Shown here: positions 7,467-13,264 of the stretch, in pieces | Layout: the number at the start of each line of letters is the position of its first letter | Numbering within the stretch: position 1 is the stretch's first letter | From: Acidobacteriaceae bacterium | GTDB taxonomy: Bacteria; Acidobacteriota; Terriglobia; Terriglobales; Acidobacteriaceae | NCBI GenBank assembly: GCA_030040115.1 | Contig: JASHUH010000501.1 | Span: forward strand, 1 to 13,264 | DNA length: 13,264 bases | Reading direction: 5' to 3' | Program-made: the position numbers and the translations under genes | Notes under the pieces: model-generated | Database searches by the model: none | Seen by the model: only the letters and a program-made list of their open reading frames with translations | What the model was told of the DNA's origin: nothing

Positions 7467-7540
7467 GAAAGTGTTCCCAGGGCAACGGCCTCGATGACCG
7501 CTCCTCCGCGGCCGGCGTTTCCGGGGCCTCCGGAGGTTTC

Positions 7541-8122
7541 ATGAACCCCGCGCATTTCGCGGCCGGCCACTCCATCACCACAGTTTCCAGCCGCGAGGTC
7601 TACCGCAATCCATGGATGCGGCTGCGCGAAGACGAAATTCTCCGCTCGAATGGGGAGAAAGGAATTTATGGCGTGGTCGAAAAAGATCCGGCCGCCATTA
7701 TTTTGCCCATCGAAAACGGCCGCGTGTGGCTGGTCGAGCAGTTCCGCTATACCATCCGGCAGCGCGCCTTGGAGCTGCCCCAGGGTGGATGGGAGATGGA
7801 GATCGACGACCCCGAGGAACTGGCGCGCGGCGAACTCCGCGAAGAAATTGGCATGATTGCCGCCGACATGACGCTGCTGGGCAAGCTCTGGATCGCTTAC
7901 GGCTTCACTCGCCAGCAGCAGTACGTTTTTCTCGCCACCGGCCTGACCCCGGCCGAAAAGGACCCCGATCCCGAAGAGCACGATCTCACCGCCCACGCCG
8001 TTTCCATCACAGAATTCGAGCGTATGCTGCTCGATGGGACCATTCGCGACGGCTGCACCCACGCCGCCTGGGGACTTTACCTCACCTGGAAAGCGCATAA
8101 CGGGGCAGGACCAAAAAGCTGA
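7541..8122 (+). CDS. Nudix hydrolase, ADP-ribose pyrophosphatase-like
   Basis: A 193-residue Nudix hydrolase, probably cleaving a nucleoside diphosphate linked to another moiety such as ADP-ribose or an ADP-sugar in the cytoplasm. Residues 20-75 resemble the N-terminal part of ADP-ribose pyrophosphatases (VYRNPWMRLRED, then AIILPIENGRVWLVEQFRY). The Nudix box is at 83-105 (GWEMEIDDPEEL then ARGELREEIGM). The catalytic acidic residues Glu98, Glu101 and Glu102 are present. Asp89 replaces the usual first Glu, and Gly97 replaces the Arg of the REUXEE core; I recall ARGELREE as a subfamily form. GGAGG at 7532-7536, four bases before the ATG, supports the start. The gene lies 132 bp after hflX and converges on glyS. 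The true substrate cannot be read from sequence. Confidence 0.92.
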   Translation: MNPAHFAAGHSITTVSSREVYRNPWMRLREDEILRSNGEKGIYGVVEKDPAAIILPIENGRVWLVEQFRYTIRQRALELPQGGWEMEIDDPEELARGELREEIGMIAADMTLLGKLWIAYGFTRQQQYVFLATGLTPAEKDPDPEEHDLTAHAVSITEFERMLLDGTIRDGCTHAAWGLYLTWKAHNGAGPKS

Positions 8123-8130
8123 TCCGCCTG

Positions 8131-8148
8131 GCTTCCGCCTGCGGGAGC
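8131..8148. terminator. Possible terminator hairpin between convergent genes
   Basis: GCTTCC (8131-8136) pairs with GGGAGC (8143-8148), including one G-T wobble, around a six-base loop. It lies in the 63-bp gap between the stops of the Nudix gene and glyS. No T-run directly follows on either strand, so intrinsic termination is uncertain. Confidence 0.25.
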
Positions 8149-8185
8149 GGCCGTCAAAATTTGAACATCGCAACCGCCCCGGCGA

Positions 8186-10408
8186 TCATGTCGTGGTCAC
8201 AATCTCGCTAAAGTCCGCAATCCCCGAGAAGTTGCGTAGTACCTGGTCGATTAACCCCAAGTGCGCCCCGCGCACCTGCGCGTCGGAATCGAGCACCATC
8301 ACCTTGTCGAAAAATGCGTCCACGGTGGGCCGCAGCGTGGCGATGCGCGCCAGCGCCTGCGCGTAGTTGCGCTCCTGCCGCAGCGTCGCAACTTCAGGGA
8401 CCAGGGCTCCTGCCGCGTTGGCGAGCCGCTGCGCTTCCGGCGCCAGCTTCATCCCCGCCGGCGAACCGATAGTAAAGCCCTTTTCTTTGGCCTGGCGCAG
8501 AATATTCTTGATCCGCTTAAACGCCGCGGAAATGGCCGCGAAATCCTCGCCGCCCCGTACGGCGGTCAACGCCTCGGCCCGCGCGATGGCGTCGCGCACA
8601 TCGTCAGCGTCGGCGGCCAGAACTGCGTTCACCACGTCGTAAGCAAAGCCGCGCACGTCCTTGAGATAAAACTGCAACCGCTCGCGGAGGAAGCTGCTGG
8701 TTTCCGCACCATCAGGATCAAATCCCGTCGCAGCTCCGCCCGGCCTGCTCGGATTCGGCGCTCCACCAACACGACCAAGCTCCTTAAACACCTGCACTCC
8801 TGCCCCGACCACGTCGCTTATCGTCAAGGACAGTTCAGACTCGGCAAGGATCTTCACGATGGCGTTTGCGGCACGTCGAAGGGCAAATGGATCTTTGGAC
8901 CCGGTAGGTTCGAGGCCGATGCCGAACATCGAAGTAATCGTTTGAACCCGGTCGGCGAGACCGAGCAATTGCCCCTCAAGATTCTGGGGAATTCGGTCTT
9001 CGGTAGATGACGGTCTGTATTGATCGTTGATGGCCTGTGCGACGACTCCGCTATGTCCCTGTGTTAGCGCATATTGACCACCAATGACGCCTTGAAGTTC
9101 CGTGAACTCTTTAACGAGTTCTGTGGTCAGATCAGCCTTGGCCAGTCTTGTGGCCGACAATAGCGAAGGCTCATCGACAATAGCGCCCGTCGTGCTTCTC
9201 GGGGTGCCCGACTCGGTTCTTGGCAGGGCTGCGACTAGCGCTTTCGCCACGGCCAGATTCTGTTCGGTCTTCAAGTAATAGCTGCCGAGAGTACCGTGAA
9301 AAGTGACATTCTTCAGGCTCTCGACACGTGCATCGAGGGTCATTTTCTGGTCGAATTCCCAGAAAAACTGCGCATCTTTAAACCGCGCCCGAAGAACGCG
9401 TGCATTGCCATGGCGAATAATCGCCGCGCTTTCCGGGCCGACTTCTGTGTTAAGAACCGCGAGGAAATGAGGCAGAAGCTTCCGATAGTATGGAGCCGGT
9501 CCTAACTGGAGCTCAGACTTTCCCGTCGCGTCTTCCACGGCAAAATACTTCTGGTGGTCGCGCATCACCGTCACCAGCACCTCTTCCGGCAGCGCCAGAT
9601 ACTCCCGCTCGAATTCGCCCAGAATCACCGTCGGCCATTCGGTCAAATACGTTACGGTTTCCACCAGCGCCTCGTCTTCGCGCCAGCGCGCGCCGGCAAT
9701 GGTCCGCGTCGCCGCGTCCAGCGCCTTGCGGACGATCTGCCTGCGCTCTCCAACGCTGACCACAACACCCGCACTGCGTAGGGCTTCGGAATAATCCTTG
9801 GCGGCGGAGATGCTGACCGGCGCTTCTCCATGCAACACCCGATGCCCGCGGCTGGCGCGCCCCGCGGCAATGCCCGCGATCTCCAGCGGCACAATCTCCC
9901 CATCGAACAGCGCCACCACCCAGCGCACCGGCCGCACCAAACGCTCCGGCCTGCCCGCCCGCCAATGCATGTTCTTGGCCCAGTAAATCGCCAGCACTTC
10001 CTTGGGCAACTCTGCAGCAATCAACTCCATTGCGGAGCGCCCAGAACGCTTCACGGTGGCCCTCACATACTCGCCCTTGGGCGTGACCGCCTTTTGCAGC
10101 TCACCCACCGTCACGCCGGCCTTCTTCGCGAAGGCTGCGGCCGCGGGGCCCGGCGCGCCGTCCTTGAACGCCACCTTCCACGATGGCCCGGTCAACTGTT
10201 CTTCCGTGTCTGCCTGGCTCGCTTCCACGCCTGTGGCCAGCACCGCCAGCCGCCGCGGCGTGGAGTAAGTGGTCAGCTTCGCTTCCGGTCTGAGCAGCCG
10301 CTCCCGTTCCAGCAGCTCTCTCACGCGCTGTCCCAGCTCTGCCTCCGCCCCGGCAATCATCCGGGCCGGTATCTCCTCTAGCCCAAGCTCGAATAAGAAA
10401 TCCGGCAT
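8186..10408 (-). CDS. glyS: Glycine--tRNA ligase beta subunit
   Basis: Beta subunit of the tetrameric glycyl-tRNA synthetase, which with GlyQ charges tRNA-Gly. Full length from MPDFLFELGLEEIPARM at the N-terminus. Conserved landmarks are MRDHQKYFAVED (282-293), HGNARVLRARFKDAQFFWE (333-351) and GIGLEPTGSKDPFALRRAA (496-514). A C-terminal tRNA-binding domain (about 600-725) includes RPTVDAFFDKVMVLD. At 740 residues it exceeds the usual roughly 690-720. The excess falls mainly in two spots that look like inserts: about 396-413 (ESGTPRSTTGAIVDEP) and about 545-570 (a Gly/Pro/Asp-rich stretch). The DNA for residues about 296-549 has much lower GC than the rest of the gene. There is no strong ribosome site before the ATG at 10408; a heptamer tandem array begins 12 bases upstream. 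It follows glyQ by 97 bp and is probably in the same operon. Confidence 0.97.
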   Translation of the reverse strand: MPDFLFELGLEEIPARMIAGAEAELGQRVRELLERERLLRPEAKLTTYSTPRRLAVLATGVEASQADTEEQLTGPSWKVAFKDGAPGPAAAAFAKKAGVTVGELQKAVTPKGEYVRATVKRSGRSAMELIAAELPKEVLAIYWAKNMHWRAGRPERLVRPVRWVVALFDGEIVPLEIAGIAAGRASRGHRVLHGEAPVSISAAKDYSEALRSAGVVVSVGERRQIVRKALDAATRTIAGARWREDEALVETVTYLTEWPTVILGEFEREYLALPEEVLVTVMRDHQKYFAVEDATGKSELQLGPAPYYRKLLPHFLAVLNTEVGPESAAIIRHGNARVLRARFKDAQFFWEFDQKMTLDARVESLKNVTFHGTLGSYYLKTEQNLAVAKALVAALPRTESGTPRSTTGAIVDEPSLLSATRLAKADLTTELVKEFTELQGVIGGQYALTQGHSGVVAQAINDQYRPSSTEDRIPQNLEGQLLGLADRVQTITSMFGIGLEPTGSKDPFALRRAANAIVKILAESELSLTISDVVGAGVQVFKELGRVGGAPNPSRPGGAATGFDPDGAETSSFLRERLQFYLKDVRGFAYDVVNAVLAADADDVRDAIARAEALTAVRGGEDFAAISAAFKRIKNILRQAKEKGFTIGSPAGMKLAPEAQRLANAAGALVPEVATLRQERNYAQALARIATLRPTVDAFFDKVMVLDSDAQVRGAHLGLIDQVLRNFSGIADFSEIVTTT

Positions 10409-10420
10409 AACTCGGCTTTC

Positions 10421-10465
10421 AGTGTTTAGTGGTCAGTGGTCAGTGGTCAGTGATCAGTGATCAGT
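10421..10465. repeat. Heptamer tandem array between glyQ and glyS
   Basis: On the plus strand the array reads AGTGTTT, then three AGTGGTC, two AGTGATC and a partial AGT; on the coding (minus) strand the unit is GACCACT. It occupies half of the 97-bp glyQ-glyS gap and ends 12 bases before the glyS start codon, so it is transcribed into the mRNA next to the glyS initiation region. From memory, similar heptamers are dispersed between genes in Acidobacteriota; I cannot verify that here. Confidence 0.85.
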
Positions 10466-10505
10466 AAGGAATAAGTTGTCAGCAAGGTCGAACTATCGAG
10501 CGCCG

Positions 10506-11480
10506 CTAACTCCGTTTCCAGGCCGCCTGCTGTTCCGCATACGTCTTAGCCACGCCCACCGCCAGGGCCCGGATGCGCCCAATGACGCCCACTCGCTCGG
10601 TTACGCTGATCGCCCCGCGCGCATCCAGCAAATTAAACAGGTGCGAGCATTTCAGCGCCAACTCATAGGTCGCCAGCAGCGGAAAACTTCTCCTTGCCGT
10701 GGGACTGGCGTCTTCATCCGCCATCAGCGCGTTCGCCTGGCTCAGCAGCGTCTGCGCCTCCTGCTCGTACAGGTTAAAGTGCGCCCACAGCTTGTCTACG
10801 TCGGCCATCTCGAAGTTGTACACCGAAAACTGCAACTCCTCTTCCCAGCGCACGTCGCCATACGTCACCGCCGCTCCGGTCTCCGGATCGCGCGCCCACA
10901 CAATCTCGTAAATTGAATCCACATCCTGCAAAAACTGCGCGATACGCTCCATGCCGTATGTCAACTCGGCGCAAATCGGGTCCAGGTCGAGTCCCCCGCA
11001 CTGCTGGAAATAGGTGAACTGCGTAATCTCCAACCCATCCAGCATCACCTGCCAGCCCACGCCCCACGCGCCGCCCGCCGGCCACTCCCAATTATCTTCT
11101 TCGAACTTCAAATCGTGCTGGGCGAGATTGATGCCCATGGGTTCCAGCGACTGGAGATACAGCTCCTGCACGTTTTCCGGCGGCGGCTTCAGGATGAGCT
11201 GGAACTGCGTATGCTTGAACAGCCGGTTGGGATTTTCGCCATAGCGCCCGTCGGCCGGCCGTCGCGAGGGCTGCGCGTATCCCCCCCGATAGGGCTTCGG
11301 CCCCAGCACACGCAGAAAAGTTTCCGGCGCCATCGTCCCCGCGCCCACCTCTACATCGTAGGGTTGCTGCAGCACGCACCCCCGCGCCGCCCAGAACCCC
11401 TGCAACCGGAAGAGCAAATCCTGAAATGTAAGAGCGGAGACCTTCATTGAAGGCACGAGTTGAGCGGCAGACACAGGCAA
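10506..11480 (-). CDS. glyQ: Glycine--tRNA ligase alpha subunit
   Basis: Catalytic alpha subunit of the class II alpha2beta2 glycyl-tRNA synthetase. It is recognisable throughout: [19 protein letters not shown] (17-35), [13 protein letters not shown] (38-50), FLRVLGPKP (55-63), [18 protein letters not shown] (70-87), [17 protein letters not shown] (129-145), [16 protein letters not shown] (148-163) and [12 protein letters not shown] (172-183). The C-terminal helical part ends with [13 protein letters not shown]. The length of 324 residues is slightly above the usual roughly 300. The annotated start is a TTG at 11480 with only a purine-rich GAGAGAG upstream. Alternative in-frame starts are the GTG codon for residue 3, the GTG for residue 9 and the ATG for residue 12 (11447); all precede the conserved domain, so the real N-terminus may be a few residues shorter. 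It is the first gene of a glyQ-glyS unit, divergent from the DsbD-like gene. Confidence 0.96.
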   Translation of the reverse strand: MPVSAAQLVPSMKVSALTFQDLLFRLQGFWAARGCVLQQPYDVEVGAGTMAPETFLRVLGPKPYRGGYAQPSRRPADGRYGENPNRLFKHTQFQLILKPPPENVQELYLQSLEPMGINLAQHDLKFEEDNWEWPAGGAWGVGWQVMLDGLEITQFTYFQQCGGLDLDPICAELTYGMERIAQFLQDVDSIYEIVWARDPETGAAVTYGDVRWEEELQFSVYNFEMADVDKLWAHFNLYEQEAQTLLSQANALMADEDASPTARRSFPLLATYELALKCSHLFNLLDARGAISVTERVGVIGRIRALAVGVAKTYAEQQAAWKRS

Positions 11481-11596
11481 ATCTCTCTCGATGGGAAACG
11501 CAGTAGGACTGAAATCGATTCTATCAGCCGGTTACGGTGCTCCAGGCGGCCCCGGAAGCCTCACCTGTTTCCCGGCGCCTCATTCCGGTAAACTAA
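11481..11596. promoter_or_regulatory. Divergent intergenic region, glyQ versus DsbD-like gene
   Basis: This 116-bp gap must hold the leftward glyQ promoter and probably the rightward promoter. TAGAAT on the minus strand (11518-11523) is a fair -10 box for glyQ, but I find no good -35 at 17-18 bp. No clear plus-strand promoter is visible. I see no T-box-like leader, though a leader this short could not hold a full one. Confidence 0.35.
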
Positions 11597-13264
11597 ATGA
11601 AAGCGCCGAGGACCTCGTTCTCCTGCATGCACCGCTTCGCCCTCATCGTCGCAAGTCTTCTCCTGCTCGGCCCAAACCTGCCCGCTCACGCCGCCAATTC
11701 CGCCGACGCCGCGCATCTCCGCGTGCAATTGATCTTTCCTCAATCGCAACTGTATCCCGGCGGAAACAACCACGTGGGCCTCTATTTCAAGCTCGAGCCG
11801 GGCTGGCACGTCTACTGGAAAAACGCCGGCGATTCCGGCGAGCCGCCCCGCATCCAATGGACCCTGCCGGACGGCGTGACCGCATCCCCGCTCGAATTTC
11901 CCGCCCCCACCCGCCTGCCCCTCGGTCCGTTAATGGATTTCGGCTATGAAAACGAGGTCCTGTTCCCGTCCCAGTTCGCAGTTGCCCCAACCGTAAAACC
12001 GGGCCCCGTAACCCTGCATGCCAAGGTCGCCTGGCTGGTTTGCCGTGAAGTCTGCATTCCGGGCAAAGCCGAATTGAGTCAGAACGTCCAGTTCTTGCGC
12101 AGTGCTCCGCCAACCCCATCCATCTCCTCAGCGGACGCCGCCCTCTGGAATCGCCTCGCCAAACTTCCCGGCCCGCTCCCCTCCGGCGACCAAGCCGTTT
12201 TCCAACCCATCTCCGCCGGCTTTCGCCTCGCCATCGATACCGGCCGCCGGGAAACCAAGGCCGCGTTCTTCCCCTCGGACGAGAGCATTCTCGATAATCC
12301 ATCCCCGCAAAAGCTCACGTCCACGCCGCAGGGACTGATTCTCGATCTGAAAAAAGACGCAAGCCTCACCACCAACCCGGCGCATCTGAACGGGGTCCTT
12401 GAGCTTGCGGGTGGCAGGGCGTATCAAATTAGCGCCACGCCGGGAACCGTGGCCGCCGCCGCGCCCGCTCCGGCGCTAGGAGCATTGCCCGGAATCGCCG
12501 GTCTGGCTTTCCTCGGAGGCCTGCTCCTCAACCTCATGCCCTGCGTTTTCCCGGTGTTGTTCTTGAAGGGCCTCGCGCTGGTCAACTCCGGAGCAGAAGA
12601 AAAACCCAAACTCCGCGCCCATGGCTTGGTCTACGCCGCCGGGATTCTCGTCTCGTTCTGGGCGTTGGTGGCGGCCCTCCTCGGCTTGCGCGCCGCCGGA
12701 GCCACCCTGGGCTGGGGCTTTCAATTCCAGTCACCCGTCTTTCTCGCGCTTATCGCGGGCTTGCTCTTTCTCCTCGGCCTTTCGCTTGCCGGCCAGTTCG
12801 AAATCGGCCTCACCCTCACCAGTGCTGGCGGCTCGCTGGCCGCAAAGCAAGGGTACGCGGGCAGCTTTTTCACCGGCGTCCTGGCCGTCGTGGTCGCCAC
12901 TCCCTGCACGGCGCCTTTCATGGGAGCGGCCATCGGCTACGCGCTCGCCCAAACCGCCGCCATTACCTTCGCTGTCTTCACCGCGCTTGCTCTCGGCCTG
13001 GCCGCGCCCTACGTGGCTCTCACCTTGCAACCCGCCTGGACCCGCCTGCTTCCCAAGCCAGGCGCATGGATGGACGTGCTCAAGCAGGCTGTCTCCATCC
13101 CCATCTTTCTCACGGTGATCGGGCTCGTTTGGATCGTTGCCCAATCCTACGGCGCCAATCTGCTCGCCGCCCTGCTGGCGGGCCTTCTCCTTCTTGCCGT
13201 CGCCGGATGGTTCCTCGGCCGCTGGCCGACGCGGCGCTGGGCTGCCACCACCGCCTCGCTTTGC
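11597..13264 (+). CDS. dsbD: DsbD/ScsB-type transmembrane thiol-disulfide reductase, 3' end cut
   Basis: An inner-membrane protein that passes electrons from cytoplasmic thioredoxin to periplasmic thiol proteins. The frame is open for 556 codons to the right edge. Residues 1-32 form a signal peptide (hydrophobic FALIVASLLLLG, cleavage near AHA). Residues about 40-170 are an N-terminal periplasmic domain with GWHVYWKNAGDSGEPP (69-84) and a cysteine pair Cys149/Cys153 in CREVC. This resembles the ScsB type more than E. coli DsbD. Transmembrane segments follow from about 297, with the membrane-embedded redox cysteines Cys316 (LNLMPCVFPVLF) and Cys437 (VVATPCTAPFMGAA). The C-terminal thioredoxin domain expected for the family would lie beyond the window. 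The ATG at 11597 has only a weak GGTAA upstream; an in-frame ATG at 11627 would give a shorter but still valid signal peptide. The frame is divergent from glyQ. Periplasmic partner proteins are not visible here. Confidence 0.9.
   Translation, partial: MKAPRTSFSCMHRFALIVASLLLLGPNLPAHAANSADAAHLRVQLIFPQSQLYPGGNNHVGLYFKLEPGWHVYWKNAGDSGEPPRIQWTLPDGVTASPLEFPAPTRLPLGPLMDFGYENEVLFPSQFAVAPTVKPGPVTLHAKVAWLVCREVCIPGKAELSQNVQFLRSAPPTPSISSADAALWNRLAKLPGPLPSGDQAVFQPISAGFRLAIDTGRRETKAAFFPSDESILDNPSPQKLTSTPQGLILDLKKDASLTTNPAHLNGVLELAGGRAYQISATPGTVAAAAPAPALGALPGIAGLAFLGGLLLNLMPCVFPVLFLKGLALVNSGAEEKPKLRAHGLVYAAGILVSFWALVAALLGLRAAGATLGWGFQFQSPVFLALIAGLLFLLGLSLAGQFEIGLTLTSAGGSLAAKQGYAGSFFTGVLAVVVATPCTAPFMGAAIGYALAQTAAITFAVFTALALGLAAPYVALTLQPAWTRLLPKPGAWMDVLKQAVSIPIFLTVIGLVWIVAQSYGANLLAALLAGLLLLAVAGWFLGRWPTRRWAATTASLC

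Noticed and set aside
7196..8173. 325-codon open frame on the minus strand opposite the Nudix gene
   Set aside because: It is antisense to a well-recognised Nudix protein and the hflX 3' end, has a composition typical of GC-rich shadow frames and matches no family I know.
11491..11949. 152-codon plus-strand frame over the DsbD-like 5' end
   Set aside because: Arg/Pro-rich out-of-frame reading of a gene with a clear signal peptide and periplasmic domain.

Overview
The window looks like chromosomal DNA of a high-GC Gram-negative bacterium. Protein texture suggests an Acidobacteriota member (Terriglobia-like), but this is an inference from memory of family sequences, not a search. Supporting signs are an alpha/beta (glyQ/glyS) glycyl-tRNA synthetase, hfq next to hflX with an alanine/proline-rich insert in the HflX N-terminus, an exported YncE/phosphoesterase fusion protein and tandem heptamers of the GACCACT type.

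Layout. (1) 1-4225, minus strand: an exported YncE-type beta-propeller fused to a phosphoesterase domain, then 69 bp further downstream a secreted GH27 alpha-galactosidase that runs off the left edge. The two probably share a transcript and act outside the cytoplasm. (2) 4226-5547: about 1.3 kb without a convincing gene. It holds several inverted repeats, notably a nested stem at 5140-5217, some suspiciously protein-like minus-strand reading frames, and the hfq promoter at its right end. (3) 5548-7408, plus strand: hfq then hflX, 19 bp apart, a post-transcriptional regulation and ribosome-rescue pair. (4) 7541-8122, plus: a Nudix hydrolase. (5) 8186-11480, minus: glyQ then glyS, converging on the Nudix gene. 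The 97-bp gap between glyQ and glyS contains a heptamer tandem array, and the middle of glyS has clearly lower GC than its ends. (6) 11597-13264, plus, divergent from glyQ: a DsbD/ScsB-type transmembrane thiol-disulfide reductase, cut by the right edge.

Most of the window is housekeeping or ordinary envelope biology. I see no CRISPR array, transposase, integrase, tRNA, rRNA, phage gene or defence cassette, and no clear new multi-gene system. The best leads are the nested stem 5' of hfq, the dyad lying on the hfq promoter, the mosaic composition of glyS and the paired inverted repeats between the two exported-protein genes.
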